This document shows, one piece after another, positions 26,567-33,861 of a DNA stretch of 45,710 nt. The stretch is from Bacillota bacterium. Lineage in GTDB: Bacteria; Bacillota; Clostridia; Oscillospirales; Ethanoligenentaceae. A program made the position numbers and the translations under genes. Under the pieces are notes generated by a model. It was not told the origin of the DNA. It made no database searches and worked only from the letters and a program-made list of their open reading frames with translations. Position 1 is the first letter of the stretch; each line of letters starts with the position of its first letter. Where the stretch lies: assembly GCA_023391535.1 (NCBI GenBank), contig JAEWAU010000067.1:1-45710 (forward strand). Reading direction: 5' to 3'.

Positions 26567-27697
26567 TTACGGCAGCGGGCAGCCGCAGACATCCGAAAGC
26601 TCCACATACAGCATCGAAAAGCGATCGGCGAAATAATCGGCGCCGTTTTCGGCAATATAGTTCGGAAGATTCTCATCGGAGCGGATGGGCAGCGTGAACG
26701 CCACGGTGGTGCCGTCCCCCTCCCGGCTGTGCACCGCAATGGTGCCGTGGTGTTCCACCGCCACCTGCCGGACGATGGAAAGCCCGAGCCCGGCTCCGGC
26801 CACGTTGTTCTCGCTCCAATGCGAAAAATACGGCTCAAATATATGATCGATAATCTGGGGGCTGATGCCCTCGCCTTTATCGGTGACGGAAACGACGGCC
26901 TTGTTGCCCTGTTCCTCAAGGCGCACGCGGATATGGTTGCCCTCGCGCGAAAATTTACAGGAGTTGGAGATCAGGTTGAACAGGGCCAGCGCGAGCTTGT
27001 TCGGGTCGAAGATCGTGAACAGCGGCTTTTCCGGAACGGTACAGGTGAGCGGGATGCCGATGGAACGCGTGAGAATATCGGAAGCGTCGCAGATCTCGCG
27101 GAGGAACTTGCACAAATCCCCCGTTTTGAACGCGGGCTGCGTGATCCCCGAACGGAAGCGCGAAACTTCAACCAGATTGTTCGAAAGCCGGAGCAGGCGG
27201 TACGCGTTCTGCGTGATGAGCTTGAGGTACGCCCGCGAAATTTCGTCGCCCACATCGTCCAGATGGCGGGCCATGAGGCCAAGCGTGGAAAAAATCACGG
27301 TAAGCGGCGCCCGGTACTCGTTGGAAAACGCCGCGATGGTGTCTTCCGGGGATTCCTCCGCAAACGAACCGCCCTCCTCGCCGGACTGGAGGAACATCTG
27401 GCAGGCCGCGAGCGCGCCTTCTTCCAAAACCGGCACGACCCGCACCGAAAGCATGTTGAACGGCTCCGAATGCCTATCCAGAACAACGGGCGCCCCCGCA
27501 TACAGCTTTTTCCGCAGGGCCGCCAGATCATAGTTTGCAAATAAATCCAACATGCCGTCCGGCAGGGAAAACGAGGGATATCGCCGCAACGCCTCCGGAT
27601 TCGCCCAACAAATATACATGTCTGCGTCGGTAAGCACGAACGGGCATCGCATTTCTTCGTATAGGCTTTTCACCAGGTCAATGAGCTCATTTTTCAT
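26567..27697 (-). CDS. Histidine-kinase-like sensor lacking the phospho-acceptor histidine
   Basis: This 376-residue soluble protein has a PAS-like N-terminus (about 1-105), a dimerisation helix and a full HATPase domain: N box NLISNSCKFS, G1 DKGEGIS, F box IFEPYF and G2 GAGLGLSIV. The H-box reads FSNEYRAPLTVI, with Asn126 (codon AAC) where FSHELRTPL kinases have His. It therefore probably cannot autophosphorylate in the normal way and may bind ATP, act as a phosphatase or pair with another kinase. A promoter at 27739-27767 gives a 35-nt leader, which supports this start. No response regulator is adjacent. Confidence 0.8.
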   Translation of the reverse strand: MKNELIDLVKSLYEEMRCPFVLTDADMYICWANPEALRRYPSFSLPDGMLDLFANYDLAALRKKLYAGAPVVLDRHSEPFNMLSVRVVPVLEEGALAACQMFLQSGEEGGSFAEESPEDTIAAFSNEYRAPLTVIFSTLGLMARHLDDVGDEISRAYLKLITQNAYRLLRLSNNLVEVSRFRSGITQPAFKTGDLCKFLREICDASDILTRSIGIPLTCTVPEKPLFTIFDPNKLALALFNLISNSCKFSREGNHIRVRLEEQGNKAVVSVTDKGEGISPQIIDHIFEPYFSHWSENNVAGAGLGLSIVRQVAVEHHGTIAVHSREGDGTTVAFTLPIRSDENLPNYIAENGADYFADRFSMLYVELSDVCGCPLP

Positions 27698-27738
27698 CTC
27701 AACACACCCATGCACAAACTGAGTTCCGCAACACAACC

Positions 27739-27767
27739 ATTATATCAACAATTCATAGCTTTTTCTA
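27739..27767 (-). promoter_or_regulatory. Promoter of the sensor gene
   Basis: On the minus strand TAGAAA (27762-27767) and TATAAT (27739-27744) are 17 bp apart with a TGA extension. Confidence 0.55.
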
Positions 27768-27860
27768 GAGATTTGCAATTATTCCAATGTGTGCGCCGGG
27801 CAATAATACCAAAGGGATTTTACGCGCGCATAAGAAAATCAGCGCACCTGATAAAAAAAC

Positions 27861-27898
27861 TACAAGCGCTTGTAAAATTCCCCGAAAGGATATACAAT
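27861..27898 (+). promoter_or_regulatory. gap promoter with a palindromic operator on the -35
   Basis: TTGTAA (27870-27875) and TACAAT (27893-27898) are 17 bp apart. The perfect 14-bp palindrome TACAAGCGCTTGTA (27861-27874) covers the -35. It resembles LacI-family operators, including cre sites, in its central CG, but differs from the cre consensus at four positions. Binding would block polymerase. Confidence 0.6.
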
Positions 27899-27931
27899 AA
27901 GATCAAGAAAATGTGTTTGGAGGTTAAAAGT

Positions 27932-28951
27932 ATGGGAATTAAAATCGGTATCAACGGTTTCGGCCGCATCGGGCGCCTGGTCTTCCGCGCCGCCACCGAA
28001 AGCCCCGAGGTTTACGACATCGTCGGCATCAACGATCCCTTTATCGATGTGGATTACATGGTTTACATGGTAAAGTACGATTCTATGCACGGCCAGTTCA
28101 AGGGTGAAGTTTCCGCCAAGGACGGCAAGCTCGTGGTAAACGGCCGCGAAATCAACGTATACGCGGAAAAGGATCCTACCCTCATTCCGTGGAAGGCCTG
28201 CGGCGCCGAATATGTCGTGGAATCCACCGGCGTATTCACCTCCACCGAGAAGGCTTCGGCCCACCTCGCGGCCGGCGCAAAGAAGGTCATCATCTCCGCT
28301 CCCGCGAAGGATAAGGATACCCCGACATTTGTCTGCGGCGTCAACTTCGACAAGTACACCAAGGACATGAAGGTCGTTTCCAACGCTTCCTGCACCACCA
28401 ACTGCCTGGCTCCTCTGGCAAAGGTCATCAACGATACGTTCGGCATCGCCGAAGGCCTTATGACCACGGTGCATTCCACCACGGCCACCCAGAAAACCGT
28501 CGACGGCCCCTCCAAGAAGGACTGGCGCGGCGGCCGTTCCGCTTCCGGCAACATCATCCCGTCTTCCACCGGCGCCGCCAAGGCGGTTGCGCTGGCCATT
28601 CCGGAACTCAAGGGCAAGCTCACCGGCATGTCCTTCCGCGTACCTACGCTGGATGTCTCCGTGGTTGACCTCACCGTGAAGCTCGCCCGCGAAACCACCT
28701 ACGACGAGATCTGCGCCGCCATCAAGAAGGCTTCCGAAACGACGATGAAGGGCGTGCTCGGCTACACCGAGGACGACGTGGTTTCCACCGACTTCATCAG
28801 CGATCCCCGCACCTCCATCTTCGATGCCAAGGCCGGCATCATGCTGAACCCGACGTTCGTCAAGCTCGTTTCCTGGTACGACAACGAGTGGGGCTATTCG
28901 AACAAGGTGCTCGAACTCATCAAGCACATGGCGAAAGTGGACGCCGAGTAA
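27932..28951 (+). CDS. gap: Glyceraldehyde-3-phosphate dehydrogenase, NAD type
   Basis: This 339-residue glycolytic enzyme has INGFGRIGR at 7-15, catalytic Cys154 in SNASCTTNC, and the VHSTTATQ histidine segment. NDPF (34-37) after the second strand fits NAD preference. TGGAGG precedes the start at good spacing. The gene is monocistronic, ending in a strong terminator. Codon choice is more uniform than in its neighbours, as expected for a highly expressed gene. Confidence 0.97.
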   Translation: MGIKIGINGFGRIGRLVFRAATESPEVYDIVGINDPFIDVDYMVYMVKYDSMHGQFKGEVSAKDGKLVVNGREINVYAEKDPTLIPWKACGAEYVVESTGVFTSTEKASAHLAAGAKKVIISAPAKDKDTPTFVCGVNFDKYTKDMKVVSNASCTTNCLAPLAKVINDTFGIAEGLMTTVHSTTATQKTVDGPSKKDWRGGRSASGNIIPSSTGAAKAVALAIPELKGKLTGMSFRVPTLDVSVVDLTVKLARETTYDEICAAIKKASETTMKGVLGYTEDDVVSTDFISDPRTSIFDAKAGIMLNPTFVKLVSWYDNEWGYSNKVLELIKHMAKVDAE

Positions 28952-28985
28952 TTCGTGTCTCCAGTAAAACAGCGGATTAAAACCC

Positions 28986-29030
28986 GCATAAAAAACACGC
29001 CGCCTCAACAGGGCGGCGTGTTTTTTATGC
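28986..29030. terminator. Strong terminator after gap
   Basis: A perfect 19-bp stem (28986-29004 with 29012-29030) including A6/T6 flanks and a seven-base loop lies 35 bp after the gap stop. Confidence 0.95.
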
Positions 29031-29086
29031 GCTTTGGTGAAGAACGGGATGCGATTTTCCGAGCCGGTTTCGGAAAGCGGCATAAA

Positions 29087-29130
29087 AAATCCGCTTCAAA
29101 AGCCGCCGCAGCGGGCTTCGAGGCGGATTT
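29087..29130 (-). terminator. Terminator of the DUF975 gene
   Basis: An imperfect stem, AAATCCGCTTCAAAAGCC (29087-29104) with GGCTTCGAGGCGGATTT (29114-29130), is followed on the minus strand by further T residues. The stem sequence closely matches the terminator at 36492-36537. Confidence 0.75.
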
Positions 29131-29173
29131 GGTTTCTCTGTTTTGGTTGGTCCTCTTATCGGGAGAAGGAACC

Positions 29174-30034
29174 TCAGGCGCTTTCCCGCGAGGCGGCCGG
29201 AGCGCCCCCGTTTTTCACCCGCTGCGAATAGATGATGTGCTTCGAGAAAACGGAGAGCGCCGAAAGGAAATACGGCGCCACATAGAGGATGGGGAGCAGG
29301 GCCATGCAGGAGATGAACCAGCCGATATAGGAAAGCACGAACTTGGTGATCTCCCACCGGTACGGGCGGGAAAGCGCGATGGAATCCCGCACCGCGGCGC
29401 GCACCGGGCGCGTGCTGTCCTCCACCACGAGAAAATAGGCGAGCAGATAGCGGGACATGATGTAAATAAGCAGGATGACGCCGCCTAAGAGAAGCAGGCA
29501 GCCGAACAAAAACAGGATCGCCGCCAACAGCAGCCGCTGCGTCTGCTCCGCCGAAAGGCTGCCGCTGAGCGTAAGGCCGTTCGAAAAATACTCCGCGGCG
29601 GCCAGCATCGCGATGGGAGCGCCCAGCGTGAGGACCTGCCACAGGAAGCTGCGCACGAAAACGACGAGGTTGAGCAGCAGGCTTTTGGCATACATCCGCA
29701 GCGAGCCGTACCATGCGAAAATATCGCCGACGCCCGAGGGCTTGCCGCCCGTGAGGTTCCAGTACCATTCCAGAAGCCCCAGGCTCAGCGGCGCCATGAT
29801 CAGGAAAGAAAGGACGGTAAACACAAGTTCAATAAAAAAGGAACGGAGATCGGAATTCAGAAGCCCGTCGGCGCCCATCAGCGGAATGCTCAGAAGCCCG
29901 CGGTAGGCGGAATCCAGCTCCGTCAGGCCCAAATCGAGCAGCGCGATGATAAGCAGCCCCAAAATGGCTTTGATCCAGGATCCCCGTAACGCATAAAGTC
30001 CGTTCAGCTTGGCGTTCGCTCTTAAATTCGACAT
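29174..30034 (-). CDS. DUF975 family integral membrane protein
   Basis: This 286-residue protein has about six hydrophobic segments, a family N-terminus (RANAKLNGLYALRGSW) and the late motif SIALSRPYRWEITKFVLSYI typical of DUF975. Function is unknown. The start at 30034 has TTTGGAG upstream and fits the family; an ATG 42 nt earlier lacks a ribosome site. It is a single gene with its own promoter and terminator. Confidence 0.8.
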   Translation of the reverse strand: MSNLRANAKLNGLYALRGSWIKAILGLLIIALLDLGLTELDSAYRGLLSIPLMGADGLLNSDLRSFFIELVFTVLSFLIMAPLSLGLLEWYWNLTGGKPSGVGDIFAWYGSLRMYAKSLLLNLVVFVRSFLWQVLTLGAPIAMLAAAEYFSNGLTLSGSLSAEQTQRLLLAAILFLFGCLLLLGGVILLIYIMSRYLLAYFLVVEDSTRPVRAAVRDSIALSRPYRWEITKFVLSYIGWFISCMALLPILYVAPYFLSALSVFSKHIIYSQRVKNGGAPAASRESA

Positions 30035-30133
30035 TCCATCAACTCCAAACTGCCACCCGAAGCGGGGGCAGGCCAAATACCCGAAAAAAACAGGCCGGCG
30101 CTGCGGCCCTCACGAAACGATTCCTAAAGAGTT

Positions 30134-30162
30134 ATTTTACTCTACTCCCGACTTATTGTCAA
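30134..30162 (-). promoter_or_regulatory. Promoter of the DUF975 gene
   Basis: On the minus strand a perfect TTGACA (30157-30162) and TAAAAT (30134-30139) are 17 bp apart. Confidence 0.75.
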
Positions 30163-30243
30163 AAGCAATTCGCAAATTATGCCTGCGCCCCTAAAATATT
30201 TGCGTCCTGCTTTTTGAGGACGCCCGGCACAGCGCGCAGAAAA

Positions 30244-30279
30244 GCGCCGCGAACGGCCGCATTCCGTCGTTCGCGGCGC
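30244..30279 (-). terminator. Terminator of leuA
   Basis: The 12-bp stem GCGCCGCGAACG/CGTTCGCGGCGC lies about 165 bp past the leuA stop and is followed on the minus strand by TTTTCTGC. Confidence 0.65.
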
Positions 30280-30333
30280 CTTTGGAAAAGCCCGGATACT
30301 TTTTCTCCGGCGGAAAATTCGTGCGAACGCGCA

Positions 30334-30370
30334 CGGATAAAAACCCGCGGCAAAAGCTTTCCGCATGGGG
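30334..30370. repeat. Degenerate fragment of the about 101-bp element
   Basis: CGGATAAAAACCCGCGGCAA and the following AAGCTTT match the 5' inner part of the elements at 11595 and 16956. The later part is diverged and the outer inverted repeats are absent. It looks like a decayed partial copy. Confidence 0.5.
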
Positions 30371-30382
30371 TCCGACGGGACT

Positions 30383-30414
30383 GTTGCAAAACGTATTGCA
30401 CTGCGTTTTGCAAC
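30383..30414. repeat. GTTGCAAAA palindrome, copy 2
   Basis: GTTGCAAAAC (30383-30392) and GTTTTGCAAC (30405-30414) form a perfect 10-bp inverted repeat with a 12-nt loop, 31 bp beyond the leuA stop. It matches the inner stem of the palindrome at 20596-20636. Confidence 0.65.
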
Positions 30415-30444
30415 GCCCCCCTGCTTTTCGGAGAATCATATGAA

Positions 30445-32118
30445 TCAGCGCGCGTTTTCGGCCCGGTTGATGGCCGAGAGAATGCCGCGGATGGAGGCGA
30501 CGGTGATGTCCGAATCGATGCCCACGCCGAACACGGGCTTGCCGTCCCTGCCCTCAAGCTGAATATAGGAAAGCGCCATGGAATCGGAGCCCACCGAGAT
30601 GGCCTGCTCGTTGTAGGTGACGAACCGATAGCCCTCCACGCCGATGCTGCCCAGCGCGCGGAAAAACGCGTCGATAGGGCCGTTGCCCCTCCCCTGCGCA
30701 TTGTACTCCGTGCCGCGGAAACGCAGCTCGCCGCGGAAGTTCACCGCGCCCGCGCCGTTGAGGTTGGAAAACCGGTAGCGCATCAGTTCGCAGGGGCCCG
30801 GCACGTTGACATATTCCTTCCGGAACAGCTCGAGCAGCGCGTCCGGCTTGAGCTCCCCGCCCGAGCGGTCGCACGCCGCCTTGATCACGGCCCCGAAATC
30901 GGCGTGCATCGCCTTGGGAAGCGTATAGCCAAATTCCGACTGCATTACGAACGCGGCGCCGCCCTTGCCGGACTGGCTGTTGATGCGCACGATGGGCTCG
31001 TAAGCGCGGCCGAGGTCGGCCGGGTCCACCGGCAGGTAAGGGACCTCCCAGTAATCGGTGCCGGATTCCCGCATGTACTGCACGCCCTTGTTGATGGCGT
31101 CCTGATGCGAACCGGAAAACGCCGTGAACACCAGGTCGCCCGCGTAAGGGTGCCGCGGCGGAACCTTCATCTTCGTAGCCTTCTCGTATACGTCCCGCAC
31201 GGCGCGGATGTTGCTGAAATCGAGCTTCGGGTCCACGCCCTGCGAATACATGTTGAGCGCCAGCGTCACGAGATCGACGTTGCCGGTGCGCTCGCCGTTG
31301 CCGAACAGCGTGCCCTCCACGCGCTCCGCGCCGGCCAGCAGCGCAAGCTCCGTGGCAGCCACGCCGGTGCCCCGGTCGTTGTGCGGGTGCACGCTGATGA
31401 TGGCGTTTTCACGGTTCGGCAGGTGCTTGCAGAAGGTTTCGACCTGATCCGCGTACGTGTTGGGGGTGCACATCTCCACCGTGTTGGGGAGGTTGAGAAT
31501 GAGCTTATTGCGCGGCGTCGGCTCGAATACCTCCATGACGCGCGAGCAGATCTCCACCGCAAAATCCGGTTCGGTGCCCGAAAAGCTCTCGGGCGAATAC
31601 TCGAACCGCAGGTTCATGCCCGGTTCCTTCTGCGCAGCCAGCTCCCGGATGAGCTTTGCGCCTTCCACGGCGATATCCACGACGCCCTGGCGGTCCTTCT
31701 GGAACACCACCTTGCGCTGAAGCGTGGAGGTGGAATTGTAAAAGTGGAAAATGACGTTTTTGGCGCCCCGGATAGCCTCGAAGGTTTTGCGGATGAGGTG
31801 CTCGCGCGCCTGCACCAGCACCTGAATGGTGACGTCCTCGGGGATATACTCGCCCTCGATGAGCGTGCGGATGATCTCATATTCGGTTTCCGAAGCCGAA
31901 GGAAAGCCCACCTCGATCTCCTTGACGCCGATATTCACCAGGGTATTGAAAAACAGGAGCTTCTCGTCCAGATCCATCGGCTCCACGAGCGCCTGGTTGC
32001 CGTCGCGCAGGTCCACGCTGCACCAGACGGGCGCCTTCGTGATGGTTCTGCCCGGCCAGTCGCGGCTCTCCATCGGCACGCCCGCAAAGGGGATATACTT
32101 TTCAAACGATTGCTTCAT
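30445..32118 (-). CDS. leuA: 2-isopropylmalate synthase, long form
   Basis: This 557-residue enzyme condenses acetyl-CoA with 2-oxoisovalerate, the first committed step of leucine synthesis. The catalytic barrel has CSVDLRDGNQ (33-42) and the metal-binding HPHNDRG; the C-terminal part is the allosteric LeuA dimer domain (NFRGELRFRG, GVGIDSDITVASI). Length fits the longer, yeast/Corynebacterium-like type. GGGAGGA precedes the start. Expression is controlled by an upstream Leu T-box. No leuB, leuC or leuD is adjacent. Confidence 0.95.
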   Translation of the reverse strand: MKQSFEKYIPFAGVPMESRDWPGRTITKAPVWCSVDLRDGNQALVEPMDLDEKLLFFNTLVNIGVKEIEVGFPSASETEYEIIRTLIEGEYIPEDVTIQVLVQAREHLIRKTFEAIRGAKNVIFHFYNSTSTLQRKVVFQKDRQGVVDIAVEGAKLIRELAAQKEPGMNLRFEYSPESFSGTEPDFAVEICSRVMEVFEPTPRNKLILNLPNTVEMCTPNTYADQVETFCKHLPNRENAIISVHPHNDRGTGVAATELALLAGAERVEGTLFGNGERTGNVDLVTLALNMYSQGVDPKLDFSNIRAVRDVYEKATKMKVPPRHPYAGDLVFTAFSGSHQDAINKGVQYMRESGTDYWEVPYLPVDPADLGRAYEPIVRINSQSGKGGAAFVMQSEFGYTLPKAMHADFGAVIKAACDRSGGELKPDALLELFRKEYVNVPGPCELMRYRFSNLNGAGAVNFRGELRFRGTEYNAQGRGNGPIDAFFRALGSIGVEGYRFVTYNEQAISVGSDSMALSYIQLEGRDGKPVFGVGIDSDITVASIRGILSAINRAENAR

Positions 32119-32210
32119 TGCAAATCCTCCCGTCTGTCCCGCGGCTTTACCGGCCGCCCTTCTCCGCCGCGCGCCGCGCGGCCCGTGCCCGGGGCGGGAA
32201 AAAGGTTGCA

Positions 32211-32530
32211 AAAATCCCCGCCCACTGCGTGCAGGGGCGGGGATGTGAATCCACGCGGTACCACCCTGTTTCGGCTTCGCGGCAGCGCGCTCCGGAACAC
32301 GGAGCAGACGCCGGAAACCCTTTGGCCTCCAATAAGGCTTGGCTTTTAACGCTGCCGACGCGTCCGCCCCTCGCCGGGACAGCGGCTCCGGAATGAGCTA
32401 TCCATCTGCCGTTCCGCCTCCGCTTGCACCAGAACGCGGCCTCTCTGAACCGGAAAGAGCAGATCTTGTTTCCTTCATCGCCTTTTGGGCCGCCCGGAAA
32501 ACCGGGCGTGTTCCATATCAACCGGAAATT
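32211..32530 (-). promoter_or_regulatory. T-box leader of leuA, Leu specifier CUC
   Basis: The minus strand carries the T-box AGGGTGGTACCGCG (32254-32267), which pairs with the uncharged tRNA 3' end. An intrinsic terminator follows (ATCCCCGCCC/GGGCGGGGAT, 32214-32244, then TTTTTGC). Upstream is a Stem I with AGAGAG and GGTGCAAGC elements. Next to the ATCTGC/GCAGAT stem the specifier loop reads AGCTCA, so the codon is CTC, leucine (32395-32397). This agrees with control of leuA by uncharged tRNA-Leu. Confidence 0.93.
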
Positions 32531-32536
32531 AACCAT

Positions 32537-32565
32537 AGTGTAGCATGCCAAATTTTCGATGTCAA
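32537..32565 (-). promoter_or_regulatory. Promoter of the leuA T-box transcript
   Basis: On the minus strand a perfect TTGACA (32560-32565) and TACACT (32537-32542) are 17 bp apart with a TGC extension. Confidence 0.8.
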
Positions 32566-32629
32566 GCAAAACCGCATCGGGAAAAGAGGAACTTTTTACG
32601 GCTTCTTTGTTAAATTATTTAATAAACTC

Positions 32630-32658
32630 TTGTTCCGCGCGCACCCCGATGCTATAAT
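32630..32658 (+). promoter_or_regulatory. Promoter of galE
   Basis: TTGTTC (32630-32635) and a perfect TATAAT (32653-32658) are 17 bp apart with a TGC extension, divergent from the leuA promoter. Confidence 0.75.
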
Positions 32659-32738
32659 AGAACTGCATTCGGAATGTGTTGCGGCTCATAAAGCGGCGTG
32701 CGGGAACCTGTTTCTCGCGGAAAGGAAGGCGGCACAGC

Positions 32739-33749
32739 ATGAATATTCTGGTTACCGGCGGCGCCGGCTATATCGGCAGCCATACCTGCCTGGAACTTTT
32801 GAACAGCGGCTACGGCGTGACCGTGGTGGATAACCTCTGCAACAGCGACGAGGAAGCGCTCCGGCGCGTGGAGAGCCTCGCCGGCAAAACGCTGAAATTC
32901 TACCGCGGCGATATTTGCGACGAAGCTTTGCTCGATCGCATCTTCGCGGAAAATTCCATCGGCGCCGTCATCCATTTCGCGGGGCTCAAGGCGGTGGGCG
33001 AATCGGTATCCATCCCGCTGCGCTACTATCGGAACAACATCGGCGGCACGCTGACGCTCTGCAGCGCGATGCTCCGCGCGGGCGTGCGCAACCTCGTGTT
33101 CAGCTCCTCTGCCACCGTGTACGGCGACCCGGCCAGCGTGCCCGTGCGCGAGGATTTTCCCACCTCGGCCACCAACCCCTACGGCCAGACGAAACTGATG
33201 ATCGAGCGCATCCTTTCGGATCTCACCGTGGCCGACAAATCCCTGCGCGTCACGCTGCTGCGCTATTTCAACCCCATCGGCGCGCACGAAAGCGGCCGGA
33301 TCGGCGAGAACCCGCGCGGCATTCCCAACAACCTCATGCCGTATCTGACCCAGGTGGCCACGGGCAAGCTGCCCCGCCTGCGCGTGTTCGGCAACGATTA
33401 CCCCACGCCGGACGGCACGGGCGTGCGGGATTACATCCACGTGGCGGACCTGGCGCGCGGGCATGTGGCCGCCCTGAAAAAGGGCGACGCGCCGGGCGCG
33501 TATATCTACAATCTCGGCACCGGGCGCGGCTACAGCGTGCTCGAGGTGGTTCATGCCTTTGAAAAGGCCTCCGGCGTCCGGATTCCCTATGAGATTGTGG
33601 AACGCAGGCCCGGCGACATCGCCGAGGTTTACGCCGATCCCTCCCTCGCGCAGCGCGAACTCGGCTGGACCGCACAGTACGACCTGGAGCGCATGTGCGC
33701 CGATTCCTGGCGCTGGCAAAAGCAAAATCCCAACGGGTATGAAGCGTAG
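32739..33749 (+). CDS. galE: UDP-glucose 4-epimerase
   Basis: This 336-residue extended short-chain dehydrogenase interconverts UDP-glucose and UDP-galactose. The NAD motif is GGAGYIGSH (7-15), and the catalytic set is Ser124 (SSSATVYG), Tyr148 and Lys152 (NPYGQTK). Related UDP-hexose epimerases cannot be fully excluded, but length and the RYFNPIGAHESG segment suit GalE. The start at 32739 has AAAGGAAGG upstream. Confidence 0.95.
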   Translation: MNILVTGGAGYIGSHTCLELLNSGYGVTVVDNLCNSDEEALRRVESLAGKTLKFYRGDICDEALLDRIFAENSIGAVIHFAGLKAVGESVSIPLRYYRNNIGGTLTLCSAMLRAGVRNLVFSSSATVYGDPASVPVREDFPTSATNPYGQTKLMIERILSDLTVADKSLRVTLLRYFNPIGAHESGRIGENPRGIPNNLMPYLTQVATGKLPRLRVFGNDYPTPDGTGVRDYIHVADLARGHVAALKKGDAPGAYIYNLGTGRGYSVLEVVHAFEKASGVRIPYEIVERRPGDIAEVYADPSLAQRELGWTAQYDLERMCADSWRWQKQNPNGYEA

Positions 33750-33804
33750 ACGCAACGCAAACCGGGGCGTTGCAGCGGGGCTCCTCCCGCCGCAGCGCGT
33801 CCCG

Positions 33805-33852
33805 GCATAAAAAAGCTCCTGCAGGCGTTTGCCTGCAGGAGCTTTTTTATGC
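33805..33852. terminator. Bidirectional terminator between galE and the chemoreceptor gene
   Basis: A perfect stem of at least 18 bp (33809-33826 with 33831-33848) has a GTTT loop, A6/T6 flanks and outer GCAT/ATGC pairs. It ends at the converging gene's stop region. Confidence 0.95.
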
Positions 33853-33861
33853 CGTGTGCAA

